Assembly (NCBI GenBank): GCA_034178705.1
Contig: JAXFQY010000037.1
Location: forward strand, 1-28,553
DNA: 28,553 nt
Direction of reading: 5' to 3'
DNA from: RUG12395 sp034178705
GTDB lineage: Bacteria; Bacillota; Clostridia; Oscillospirales; CAG-272
The stretch's first letter is position 1; every line of letters starts with the position of its first letter. The notes beneath the pieces are model-generated. The model saw nothing but the letters and a program-made list of their open reading frames with translations. It searched no databases and was not told the origin of the DNA. The position numbers and the translations under genes were made by a program. This document shows, in pieces, positions 15,735 through 23,560 of this stretch.

Positions 15735-17018
15735 ATGAAAAGATTTACTCTCCTTCTCCTCTGTGCGCTTTTTGTTCTCTCTTCAAGTGTTCTTTTCGCA
15801 CTTCCTGCCTCTGCTGCTGAAAAAATCGTCTATGTCAACGACGGCGGTACGGGTAACGGTTCTTCCTCTGCTTCTCCTTTCGGAACTCTGGATGCAGCAT
15901 ATAATGCACTCAGCGCAACAGGCGGTACAATTGCGATAGTCGAAAAATTCACACTCACCGCAAATTTTGAAAACGGTGAATTTTCCGATGTACCTTATGC
16001 TTATCACGCACCGCAGCACAGCAGACAGATTACCATTACATCTGCAGATAGCGCAAAAAAAGCCTCCCTGTATTTTACAGATGATTGCATGGACTATGCA
16101 CTCGGCGGTGTAACGGTTTTCAAGAACCTGATTATCGCCTCCGAGAATCCGAGAAAATGCTTCATTGAAGCCATGGGCTACCATCTGACGATGGATGAAG
16201 GCGTGGAAATGCTCGATACAACAGGCACCGCTGTCCATGCAAGCACGGCAGTCAATATCGTAGGTACCTGTGTCCGCGGCAATGTTCCGGACAATTATGC
16301 TGAACTCGGATCCTGGGTGACCCTCAAGAGCGGCGTGTACGGTGTTGTATGCCCGCGCTCCTTCCAGGTACAGAATACGACGCCTGCTTCTGCCGGAGAT
16401 GCCTATCTTGAAATTCTCGGTGATGTAACCATAAACGAGCTGGGTATGGCTACTTGGGGAGGTGCCGATCAGGTACCTTGCACCGGTAAAAACATTTTTG
16501 TCTGGGACGCCAATATCACCGGATGGCGCTTCTTTATCGGCTATAACTACTCCGCAAGTCTTGAATCCACAACGACAATGATTCTGAAAGACAACGCAAA
16601 ATATACAGTTCATCCCCTTGCAGGCGCTTCTCCGCAAGGCTTCTGCGGTCTTGCGAAGGTTACCGGTGTACTGGTTTATGCAGAGGACACAAGCAGCTCT
16701 GCCAATCAACTTGCAGATACGATCCAGTTCCTTGCTTTCACGAAGTGCTTCCCTGAGGTCGAAAAGCTTTCTGCCTATAACGGTGCCCTTTCCCCCGACA
16801 TTGGCGATGTCGCTCCGCTTGAGGATACCGCTCCTGTTGTTCCTCCTGTAACAACAGAGCCGACTCCAGAGACAGATCCTGCCCCTGTAACGACCGGAAC
16901 GCAGGAGGGCGGTGAGCCTACCCCTCCGACGGGTGATATGACCGCAGTTATCCTTGCAGTAACTCTTGTTTCCCTTGCTGCTGTTCTCTTCCTCTCCAGG
17001 AAAAAATCACACAACTGA
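15735..17018 (+). CDS. Secreted beta-helix-like surface protein with PxTGD sorting-type tail (copy 2)
   Basis: 427-residue paralogue of the preceding gene. Signal peptide 1-27 (LPASA cleavage), then VYVNDGGTGNGSSSASPFGTLDAAYNAL, a typical beta-helix N-terminal signature, then a strand-rich body and a Thr/Pro/Val linker. The tail is EPTPPTGD, a hydrophobic helix and SRKKSHN, the order expected of a sortase-anchored protein with a non-canonical motif. I choose ATG 15735: AAAGG lies 8 nt upstream and the consensus promoter excludes earlier starts. The bodies of the two paralogues are much more diverged than their ends. No sortase gene lies in the window. Function unknown; adhesion or glycan binding is only a guess. 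Confidence 0.85.
   Translation: MKRFTLLLLCALFVLSSSVLFALPASAAEKIVYVNDGGTGNGSSSASPFGTLDAAYNALSATGGTIAIVEKFTLTANFENGEFSDVPYAYHAPQHSRQITITSADSAKKASLYFTDDCMDYALGGVTVFKNLIIASENPRKCFIEAMGYHLTMDEGVEMLDTTGTAVHASTAVNIVGTCVRGNVPDNYAELGSWVTLKSGVYGVVCPRSFQVQNTTPASAGDAYLEILGDVTINELGMATWGGADQVPCTGKNIFVWDANITGWRFFIGYNYSASLESTTTMILKDNAKYTVHPLAGASPQGFCGLAKVTGVLVYAEDTSSSANQLADTIQFLAFTKCFPEVEKLSAYNGALSPDIGDVAPLEDTAPVVPPVTTEPTPETDPAPVTTGTQEGGEPTPPTGDMTAVILAVTLVSLAAVLFLSRKKSHN
16904..16936 (+). repeat. Sorting-tail direct repeat, copy 2
   Basis: 33-nt segment encoding EGGEPTPPTGD, matching 15448-15480 at 32 of 33 positions. Confidence 0.9.
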
Positions 17019-17029
17019 TGTTCTTACAG

Positions 17030-17059
17030 AAAAGGACGGGCATATTGCCCGTCCTTTTT
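17030..17059 (+). terminator. Terminator after surface protein copy 2
   Basis: AAAAGGACGGGCA (17030-17042), 3-nt loop, TGCCCGTCCTTTT (17046-17058): a 13-bp stem ending in a T-run. Confidence 0.93.
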
Positions 17060-17346
17060 CGCGGAAACAGATTATTTCTCTCCGAATGAAGGGTCTATTC
17101 TTACGACAGCGGAATCGACAAACGATTTCAAACACTTACCCACTCTGACGGATCAGCATATCCGGAGGTACTCAGGGATGTGCCAATCGATTGGCTCGGT
17201 CATAGAGTCAGAAAAGGAAGAAACATCACAACGCCTCCGGTATGACCGCAAAAGAAACTTTGAGAAAGTCTTTTCAAAAAGCAGCAAAAGATTGGCTCTG
17301 CTTTCTTTCCCTGTAGGAATCTACTGTCTTCCTTACGAGAAGAAGG
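17060..17346 (+). other. Gene-free stretch with possible decayed coding remnant
   Basis: No intact gene. One frame reads DVPIDWLGHRVRKGRNITTP (about 17176-17237) and then stops; a neighbouring frame continues DRKRNFEKVFSK. The LGH...T pattern faintly recalls the C-terminal end of tyrosine recombinases, broken by frame changes, but the match is weak. A 71-residue open frame beginning ATG 17178 has no good ribosome binding site and runs into the antisense of rqcH, so I do not call it. Confidence 0.25.
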
Positions 17347-19089
17347 TCAGATCTTCATGGACTTTACCCTTGCTTCATCCCGCAGAACCGTAGTGGAATA
17401 ATTGGTTCGATAGATTACAAACCCCGTTCTGCTTCCGGACGGTTTTTTTACATTCTCTACGTGAGTGTAATCAACCTCAACAGGTGCGGTACCTTTTGCA
17501 GAGGAATTCACAGCGGCAATCATGGCTGCCTCCGTATAATCCTCGGCTGACGGCTCAGCCCCCTCTGCGATCAGCAAAACATGACTGCCCGGAATGTTTT
17601 TGGCATGAAACCAAAGATCGCCCCGGTGTGCAAGACGGAACGTAATATACTCATTCTGGATATTGTTTTTTCCGCAATAAACCGTATAACCGCCGCTTGT
17701 CCGATAACAATCCGGTGTAGGCTTCACAGGCTTCTGTGGTTTTTTTCCGCTCTTGGAACGGATGTACCCGGCATGTTCCAACTCAGAGCGGATTTCCGCA
17801 ATTTCCGACGCGCCGTCCGCACGATTGAGAGAATCCGCTACACGCTCAATATATTCAAGCTCCTCGCGCGCGATCCGAAGCTGTTCCGCAGCATGAAGCT
17901 TCGCGGCCTTCAACTTGTTGTATTTTTTGAAATAACCCGCCGCAAGCTGCTGTGGTGTTTTAGAAACATCAAGGGGAACGGTTACGGTTGCCGGGGGATC
18001 TGCAGAATAATCGATCAGGTCTGCCTTACTCATTCCCTTTTTCAGCTGATATATATTTGCCGTAATCAATTCACCGAGCGCCCGGTACTGCTCGGCTCCA
18101 TCGCTTGCCTCCAGATCGGAAGACAGGATCTGGATTTTTTTATTCAGACGTTTTTCGGCGTTCGATACCGTGCGCAGAAGATCAGCTGCACGGCGACGAA
18201 CATCTGCGGCTCGATTACGGTCTTCCGCATACCGGTCAAGCATCGCCCCAACCGATTCAAAGTGCGCCGTACGGTAAAGATCTCCGTATTGTCGGATCGG
18301 TTCAAAGGAATAGTCAACTGGGGTCCCGGAAGCGTCCAGAAGAAGGGTCGGCTCATAACGGTCATCTGTTATCCGGTCAATCAGAGCAAAGAAAGCAGTT
18401 TTCAGCGCTGCTTTCCGATCGGGGTTTCCGGAATTCTCGGCCTGATATGCGGTTTCCCGTGCAATAAGGGGAGAAATCCCGTAATAATTACGCATCAGAA
18501 GCTTATCCGGAGCAAGTTCCGAATCATAGCAAGCATCAAATCCCTCCGGTGTCTCAGTAAGGGGATTCCGCTTGTTCTGAGCGGGAGGTGGCTCATAGGT
18601 CATTCCGGGCAGGACCGGGCGTTTGGAATTCAGCGACAACTCAATCAAGCGAGAGGCAAGAATGACCTTCTTTTCGTTTGACAGGAGAATAAGGTTGCTG
18701 TATTTCCCCATTGTCTCCGCGACAAGAAAACGTTCCGTGGGATAACCCATTTCATCCGTTGCACGGAAACCGATACGGATTGCGCGTTCAAACCCGAGCT
18801 GTTCAATTTCAAAGACACGGGAACCGATCAGATTTTTCCGAAGAACAAGACAAAACCCACTCGGAACCGAGGGATTCTCGCGATTCACAGAAGTGAGGTG
18901 AACGCAGGAGTTATCGGGATAGGTGCAGATAGCGAGCTTTCGGTTTTTTTCGCCGGAAGGTGACGGCGTGTGAAAGGACAGAAGCACTTCTTCCTTTTCC
19001 GGAACCGTAACCTTCTCGACGCGCGCACCGAGAAGGACATCCCGCAGCTCGCAGATGGAAGCACGAAGCATAACAGCATCAAAGGGCAT
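17347..19089 (-). CDS. rqcH: RqcH / NFACT ribosome quality control protein
   Basis: Binds stalled 50S-peptidyl-tRNA complexes and directs C-terminal Ala tailing for degradation (bacterial Rqc2/NEMF homologue, formerly annotated as fibronectin-binding protein). 580 residues. NFACT-N starts MPFDAVMLRASICELRDVLLGARVEKV; the motif at 99-103 is GFERA, with Glu101-Arg102 where the well-studied Bacillus protein has Asp-Arg. A helical, coiled-coil middle lies at about 270-430, and the NFACT-R domain at about 460-575 has YTVYCGKNNIQNEYIT and DLWFHAKNIPGSHVLL. Overlaps the upstream GNAT gene by 11 bp, third in a HAD-GNAT-rqcH unit. Confidence 0.93.
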   Translation of the reverse strand: MPFDAVMLRASICELRDVLLGARVEKVTVPEKEEVLLSFHTPSPSGEKNRKLAICTYPDNSCVHLTSVNRENPSVPSGFCLVLRKNLIGSRVFEIEQLGFERAIRIGFRATDEMGYPTERFLVAETMGKYSNLILLSNEKKVILASRLIELSLNSKRPVLPGMTYEPPPAQNKRNPLTETPEGFDACYDSELAPDKLLMRNYYGISPLIARETAYQAENSGNPDRKAALKTAFFALIDRITDDRYEPTLLLDASGTPVDYSFEPIRQYGDLYRTAHFESVGAMLDRYAEDRNRAADVRRRAADLLRTVSNAEKRLNKKIQILSSDLEASDGAEQYRALGELITANIYQLKKGMSKADLIDYSADPPATVTVPLDVSKTPQQLAAGYFKKYNKLKAAKLHAAEQLRIAREELEYIERVADSLNRADGASEIAEIRSELEHAGYIRSKSGKKPQKPVKPTPDCYRTSGGYTVYCGKNNIQNEYITFRLAHRGDLWFHAKNIPGSHVLLIAEGAEPSAEDYTEAAMIAAVNSSAKGTAPVEVDYTHVENVKKPSGSRTGFVIYRTNYSTTVLRDEARVKSMKI

Positions 19090-19786
19090 GTGTGTTTCTC
19101 CCCTTCAGAACAATTTCAAATCCAACGGCATGACAACAGAAGCCAATAGCATCAGCTATGCGTCTGGATGGTTCGTTGTCAGTATAGTAACTGAACAATA
19201 CCCGGAAGCCGCGTCCGGTCAGATCAGCGGCAAGGGCGCGGACTGCCGCAGTGGCGTATCCCCTTCCCCGCTTGTTTTCAATCGTTTCGACTCCGATTTC
19301 GATCCCGTCAAGCGGATCCCCGAGATATGAGGTCGGAACGAAGGTATAGGCCGCAGATAGAACGGATTTTCTCTCAACAACTCCATAGGCTTCGCATCCC
19401 ATTGTGAGCCCGAGAGCAATATCAGAAAAATCCGGAGGAAAATCAAGATCGGGGGTCAATCGAATCGCTGACGGCATATCGATTGATGAGGCTGCGGTAA
19501 GCATATCAAGAGAACAATCCGCAATCAAGCGCAAGCTGTCCGGATCTGCCACAACATCGAGTTTTTGTGAAAAAAAGGACCGGGCGGCATCAACCGCCGC
19601 GGCTATCAGCAACGGGGTAAACTCACCGCACTTTTCCAAAGAATCTGCAACCCGCCGCGCCACAAAGGCAACCCGTTTTTCACATTCAATAAATATTTCC
19701 CCGTCCGCGGTTCGAAAAGCCGAAAGAACGGTACACCCCTCAAGAAGTTCTTTTTTCTGCGCACTAAAACAGTCAATCTGTGTCAT
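19079..19786 (-). CDS. GNAT family N-acetyltransferase
   Basis: 235-residue protein with a C-terminal acetyl-CoA-binding domain: EIGVETIENKRGRGYATAAVRALAADLTGRGF is the beta4-alpha3 motif A (R/QxxGxG/A), followed by YYTDNEPSRRIADAIGF, the usual Asn/Ser-x-x-Ser motif B. The N-terminal half (about 1-120) is less typical and resembles the two-domain Gram-positive GNATs. Acceptor substrate unknown. Start overlaps the stop of the upstream HAD gene (ATGA) and the end overlaps rqcH by 11 bp, so all three are tightly coupled. No direct evidence ties it to ribosome rescue. Confidence 0.85.
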   Translation of the reverse strand: MTQIDCFSAQKKELLEGCTVLSAFRTADGEIFIECEKRVAFVARRVADSLEKCGEFTPLLIAAAVDAARSFFSQKLDVVADPDSLRLIADCSLDMLTAASSIDMPSAIRLTPDLDFPPDFSDIALGLTMGCEAYGVVERKSVLSAAYTFVPTSYLGDPLDGIEIGVETIENKRGRGYATAAVRALAADLTGRGFRVLFSYYTDNEPSRRIADAIGFCCHAVGFEIVLKGRNTHAL

Positions 19787-20424
19787 ATCTCCTCCAAAAT
19801 AAGCTGACAGGCTTCAAGAGCGGATCGAACAGTCGGCTTTCCGGTATCCGAAAGCTTCTGAAAAGACTGATGTCCGGCTGCAATCAGAATAACCGGTATT
19901 TTTGCTGCAGCAGCACATTCCGCATCATGAACGGTATCCCCAAGCATCACGGCAGAGCCGTTCAAAGAACGGACTACTTCGCAAACGATCGCTTCCTTGC
20001 TTCCGGCATGGATATTATCAAGACCGAAGAGCCCTTCAAAATAGTCCGCAAGACCGCGAGCGGTGATTTGCTTTTTTAGAATACCGATTTCCGAAGCAGA
20101 TACAATATACTGGCGCATTCCGGCGTTTCGGAACCGTCGCAGCGTTTCTCGAACGCCCGGGCAGATGGGGGCAGACGGCTCACGCTTCAGGTACTCCGCT
20201 ACCCATTCGGGAGCGATCTTTTCAAAGGATTCTTCACGGAAATCAAACCCGGCACGAACATAATAATCCATAATCGGGAAGCCGAAAATAGCCTGATACT
20301 CATCAAGAGACGAAAGCACCGGCTTGTTTCTGCGGCGGAGCAGAACATTTACGGCATCAATCCCTATCTGAACATCGTCAAGAATTGTACCGTTAAAGTC
20401 CCATAAAACATTTTGTACTTTCAT
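19783..20424 (-). CDS. HAD-superfamily hydrolase with DxN variant motif
   Basis: 213-residue haloacid-dehalogenase-like protein. Motif I is WDFNGTILDD, with Asn in place of the usual second Asp (acid/base residue); this DxNGT form occurs in a recognised HAD subgroup. Motif II is YIVSAS, the Lys of motif III is in GSKEAIV, and motif IV is MLGDTVHDAE. A helical cap lies at about 15-80 (DEYQAIFGFPIMDYYVRAGFD). Probably a phosphatase of the phosphoglycolate-phosphatase-like group, but the Asn raises doubt about normal hydrolysis. ATG 20424 has GGAGG 5 nt upstream; the farther in-frame start at 20523 would lie before its own promoter. First in the operon. Confidence 0.87.
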   Translation of the reverse strand: MKVQNVLWDFNGTILDDVQIGIDAVNVLLRRRNKPVLSSLDEYQAIFGFPIMDYYVRAGFDFREESFEKIAPEWVAEYLKREPSAPICPGVRETLRRFRNAGMRQYIVSASEIGILKKQITARGLADYFEGLFGLDNIHAGSKEAIVCEVVRSLNGSAVMLGDTVHDAECAAAAKIPVILIAAGHQSFQKLSDTGKPTVRSALEACQLILEEI

Positions 20425-20443
20425 AGCATCCTCCGTCTCGGAT

Positions 20444-20472
20444 ATTTTACCATGACAGTGACGTCTTGTCAA
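20444..20472 (-). promoter_or_regulatory. Promoter for HAD-GNAT-rqcH
   Basis: On the minus strand, -35 TTGACA (20467-20472), 17-bp spacer, -10 TAAAAT (20444-20449). Confidence 0.75.
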
Positions 20473-20479
20473 GAAATGA

Positions 20480-20504
20480 GATGCAGCCGACAAACGGCTG
20501 CATC
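20480..20504 (-). terminator. Terminator after the aminotransferase gene
   Basis: GATGCAGCCG (minus-strand left arm 20495-20504) and CGGCTGCATC (20480-20489) form a 10-bp stem around TTTGT; the following tail has only a moderate T content, and it sits just before the next promoter. Confidence 0.75.
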
Positions 20505-20519
20505 CCGACATTATTATAT

Positions 20520-21788
20520 TCAAGCGAGTAGCTTCTCAACAGCGGCAAGCTTCACACAGCACACAAGAATACGTAGCGTAGCATCAAGATCCTCAAGTGT
20601 GGAATATGTAGGTGCCAGACGCAGGTTGCGATCCCGCGGATCCCTGTGATATGGGTACGTGGAACCGGCACCGGTCATGGTAACACCCGCATCCTTCATC
20701 AGAGTCCAGACACGCTTTGCGCAGCCATCCGGAACATTCAGACTGATAAAATATCCTCCGCAGGGGTCGTACCACTCGGCGATTCCGAGTCCATCCAGCT
20801 CTTCATGAAGGATTTTTTTACAGAGATCGAAGTGAGGCTTCAGGATCGCTGCATGACGCTTCATTATCAGCGCAACATTTTCGCGGTTTTTCATATATCG
20901 GACATGGCGGAGCTGATTCAACTTATCGGCGCCGATCGTCTGGGCGTTTACAAAGCGCTTCAACTCCTCCATATTTCGGTCGGAAGCAGCAACGAATGCT
21001 ACCCCGGCCCCCGGGAACGTCACCTTTGAAGTGGAAGAAAAATAAAGGAAACGATCTTCATTGCCATACTCACGGGCGATGGCAAACACATCGGGAAGCG
21101 TGTCATGTTCTTCCTCAAAATCATGAATGGCATATGCATTGTCCCAGATGATCCGGAAATCCGGAGCTGCATCCATAGAAGCAAGACGCCGGATAACGGT
21201 TTCTGAGAAGGTAATACCGGTGGGGTTTGAATACTTAGGAACACAGATCAAGCCTTTTACAAGTGGGTCACGAGCAAGACGTTCAACTGCCGACATATCC
21301 GGTCCGTCAGAAAGCATATCCACCGTCAGCATTTCAATTCCAAGTGTCTCAAGAACACCAAAATGACGGTCGTAGCCGGGTGCAGGACAAATAAACTTCA
21401 CCTTTCCCTGTGAAACCCACGGTTTGCAGCCACCCGTTCCGAGCAGAAGAAGACGGCAGACCGTGTCAAACATCAAATTCAGACTGGAGTTACCGCCCAC
21501 CAGAATGTTTTTTTCCGGAATCCCGAAAAGATCGGAGAAAAGGCGCTTCATCTCCGGGATGCCGTCACCCAATCCGTAGTTGCGGCAGTCAAAACCGTTC
21601 TCCGTTTGATAGTACTCCGGCAGAGGCTCCGAGCGGAGCATTTCATTCCCTAAGGCAAGCTGCTCCGTACACGGCTTGCCACGCGACAGATCCAACCGGA
21701 TCCCGCGTGCTTTAAAATTATTATATTCACTGAGAAGACCGTCGTGAAGCGCAGAAAGCGCTTGCCGGCTCATTGCTGATAATTCCAT
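20520..21788 (-). CDS. AspT-type class I aminotransferase (probable aspartate aminotransferase)
   Basis: PLP-dependent aminotransferase of 422 residues, of the MocR-like/AspT (subgroup Ib) family rather than classical AspB. Features: RLDLSRGKPC at 31-40, NYGLGDGIPEMK, a cofactor-ring segment near VGGNSSLNLMFD, SNPTG in VPKYSNPTGITF, DNAYAIHDF, and the Schiff-base lysine in SSTSKVTFPGAG; the C-terminal Arg lies in NLRLAPTYS. It starts 14 bp after the end of asnS and is most likely co-transcribed with it. Pairing with asparaginyl-tRNA synthetase supports aspartate/oxaloacetate as substrates, but this is context, not proof. AAGGA lies 7 nt upstream of the ATG. Confidence 0.88.
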   Translation of the reverse strand: MELSAMSRQALSALHDGLLSEYNNFKARGIRLDLSRGKPCTEQLALGNEMLRSEPLPEYYQTENGFDCRNYGLGDGIPEMKRLFSDLFGIPEKNILVGGNSSLNLMFDTVCRLLLLGTGGCKPWVSQGKVKFICPAPGYDRHFGVLETLGIEMLTVDMLSDGPDMSAVERLARDPLVKGLICVPKYSNPTGITFSETVIRRLASMDAAPDFRIIWDNAYAIHDFEEEHDTLPDVFAIAREYGNEDRFLYFSSTSKVTFPGAGVAFVAASDRNMEELKRFVNAQTIGADKLNQLRHVRYMKNRENVALIMKRHAAILKPHFDLCKKILHEELDGLGIAEWYDPCGGYFISLNVPDGCAKRVWTLMKDAGVTMTGAGSTYPYHRDPRDRNLRLAPTYSTLEDLDATLRILVCCVKLAAVEKLLA

Positions 21789-21802
21789 TTTTTATCCTTC
21801 AA

Positions 21803-23191
21803 TCAATATTCTGCGGAACCGGCAGTACGGGGGAACGCCTCAACATCCCGGATGTTGGAAACGCCGGTAATATACATAATCAGGCGCTCAAAGCCCAAAC
21901 CGAATCCGGCGTGCTTGGTTCCTCCGTAACGGCGCAAATCGGTGTAAAACTTATAATCCTCTTCCTTTAGCCCGAACCGTTTCATGCTGTCAAGAAGTAC
22001 GTCAAGACGCTCTTCGCGTTGAGAACCGCCGATCAGTTCACCGACACCGGGAACAAGCATATCCATAGCAGCAACTGTCTTTCCGTCATCATTGAGGCGC
22101 ATATAAAACGCCTTGATCTCACGCGGGTAATCCGTAACAAAAACCGGTTTTCCATATACCTGCTCTGTAAGATAACGCTCATGCTCAGTCTGGAGATCGA
22201 TCCCCCAGCTGACAGGATATTCAAATGCCTTCCCGCTCTTCAGGAGAAGATCGATTGCCTCTGTATAGGTAACATGCGCAAAGTCATTTTCAATAAGGTT
22301 ATGCAGGCGTTCAAGAAGGGTTGCATCCATGAAACGGTTGAAGAAGGCAAGCTCTGACGGGCACTGCTCCAGGACATAGGAGACGATATACTTAATCATA
22401 TCCTCGGCAAGCCGCATATCATCGTCAAGATCTGCAAAAGCGATCTCCGGCTCCATCATCCAAAATTCAGCCGCATGACGCGGTGTGTTGGATTTCTCAG
22501 CACGGAAGGTCGGTCCGAAGGTATAAATCTTTCCGAACGCCATGGCAAAGCATTCACCGTTCAGCTGCCCGGACACAGTCAGATTTGCTTTCTTCCCGAA
22601 AAAGTCCTTTGACCAATCAACAGCCCCGTCCTCGGTACGCGGCGGATTTCCGACATCAAGCGTCGTCACGCGGAACATCTCCCCGGCGCCTTCACAGTCT
22701 GAAGCGGTAATCAAAGGCGTATGGACATAGACAAAGCCACGCTCATTAAAAAATTTATGAATGGCATACGCGGCAACAGAACGAACGCGGAAAACGGCAT
22801 TGAAGGTATTTGTGCGGGGACGCAGATAAGAAATTGAACGAAGAAATTCCAGACTGTGTTTTTTCTTCTGCAGAGGATAAGTGGGCGTAGAGGCCCCCTC
22901 CACTTCTATTTTCACCGCGTGGAGCTCAAGCGGCTGCTTCGCTCCCGGGGTCAGAACGATATTTCCCTCCACAACAAGCGCAGCACCGATATTCTGAGCA
23001 GCAATCTCCGCATAATTTGAAAGAACTTTTTCTTCAAAAACGATCTGAAGGGTATCAAAGCAGCTGCCGTCATTCAGATCGATAAAGCCGAACACGTTCG
23101 ATGCGCGCAGATTTCTGACCCACCCGCCGACACGAATATTCTCGAGAGCCTTGTTTTCCCGAAGAATCTCTTTGACAGTAATTCGCTCCAT
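21803..23191 (-). CDS. asnS: Asparaginyl-tRNA synthetase
   Basis: Class IIb aminoacyl-tRNA synthetase charging tRNA-Asn with asparagine. 462 residues. The N-terminal OB anticodon-binding domain spans about 1-100 (VGGWVRNLRASNVFGFIDLNDGS). Class II motif 1 is near FFNERGFVYVHTPLITASDCEGAGEMF, motif 2 includes TFRAEKSNTPRHAAEFWMMEPE and motif 3 is GFGLGFERLIMYI. Start ATG 23191 has GAGGAG 7 nt upstream; the 15 extra in-frame codons upstream are leader. Presence of AsnRS suggests direct charging rather than only amidotransferase routes. Downstream, the aminotransferase is in the same unit. Confidence 0.97.
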   Translation of the reverse strand: MERITVKEILRENKALENIRVGGWVRNLRASNVFGFIDLNDGSCFDTLQIVFEEKVLSNYAEIAAQNIGAALVVEGNIVLTPGAKQPLELHAVKIEVEGASTPTYPLQKKKHSLEFLRSISYLRPRTNTFNAVFRVRSVAAYAIHKFFNERGFVYVHTPLITASDCEGAGEMFRVTTLDVGNPPRTEDGAVDWSKDFFGKKANLTVSGQLNGECFAMAFGKIYTFGPTFRAEKSNTPRHAAEFWMMEPEIAFADLDDDMRLAEDMIKYIVSYVLEQCPSELAFFNRFMDATLLERLHNLIENDFAHVTYTEAIDLLLKSGKAFEYPVSWGIDLQTEHERYLTEQVYGKPVFVTDYPREIKAFYMRLNDDGKTVAAMDMLVPGVGELIGGSQREERLDVLLDSMKRFGLKEEDYKFYTDLRRYGGTKHAGFGLGFERLIMYITGVSNIRDVEAFPRTAGSAEY

Positions 23192-23236
23192 GTTGTGCTC
23201 CTCAATATTTGCATTTTTAAGTCGCCAAAACTGCAA

Positions 23237-23294
23237 AATAAGCCTATTTTGACGGCTTATTCTTGTATTATACTACATTATATGAAAAAATCAA
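23237..23294 (-). promoter_or_regulatory. asnS promoter and 5'-end hairpin
   Basis: On the minus strand, -35 TTGATT (23289-23294), 16-bp spacer, -10 TATAAT (23267-23272). The transcript would begin near 23260 and open with an 8-bp hairpin, AATAAGCC (23254-23261) with GGCTTATT (23237-23244), followed by TTTTG. The leader of about 70 nt is too short for a T-box. Confidence 0.6.
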
Positions 23295-23434
23295 GTCTTT
23301 TTTTGAAATGGCGGAAAATATATGAAGTAATTCGGCAGAAATAATGCAAAAAAAGAGCAAAACCGTCGTCCGTGGCGGTAAAACAACCCAGACGAAAAAA
23401 CAGAAAAGCCCGAGAAAAAATTGTCAAATAACTG

Positions 23435-23463
23435 TTGACAAAAAAGAAAGGCTATGCTATAAT
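23435..23463 (+). promoter_or_regulatory. Consensus promoter for the tRNA pair
   Basis: -35 TTGACA (23435-23440), 17-bp spacer, -10 TATAAT (23458-23463): exact consensus. Start of transcription would be at about 23470, the first base of an inverted repeat around the first tRNA. Confidence 0.85.
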
Positions 23464-23483
23464 AAGCAAGCGCGCGAATCCAT

Positions 23484-23560
23484 GGCGGAATAGCTCAGTT
23501 GGCTAGAGCAATCGGTTCATACCCGATAGGTCGTAGGTTCAAATCCGACTTCCGCTACCA
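23484..23560 (+). tRNA. tRNA-Met (anticodon CAT, elongator type)
   Basis: 77 nt with encoded CCA. Acceptor GGCGGAA pairs with TTCCGCT (G1-T72 wobble, as in Gram-positive elongator tRNA-Met), D stem GCTC/GAGC, anticodon stem ATCGG/CCGAT with loop TTCATAC (CAT at 23518-23520), T loop TTCAAAT. The first base pair argues against an initiator tRNA. CAT tRNAs can also be the tRNA-Ile2 precursor that is lysidinylated; the loop alone does not exclude this. The T stem GTAGG/CCGAC has an A-G mismatch at its centre. Confidence 0.93.

Noticed and set aside
15783..16709. 308-codon Cys-rich frame antisense to surface protein copy 2
   Set aside because: Long but opposite to a gene with promoter, ribosome binding site, signal peptide and terminator; the odd Cys/Arg content is typical of a shadow frame.
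17178..17393. 71-codon open frame after the second surface protein
   Set aside because: Weak start context, ends inside the antisense of rqcH and lacks recognisable features; kept only as a possible decayed remnant.
23191..23294. T-box riboswitch upstream of asnS
   Set aside because: The predicted leader is only about 70 nt, too short for a T-box, and no T-box consensus sequence is visible.
23344..23493. Short Lys/Arg-rich open frame (49 codons, ATG 23344) upstream of the tRNAs
   Set aside because: No ribosome binding site, and it runs across the tRNA promoter and into the tRNA-Met gene; its basic composition simply reflects A-rich DNA.
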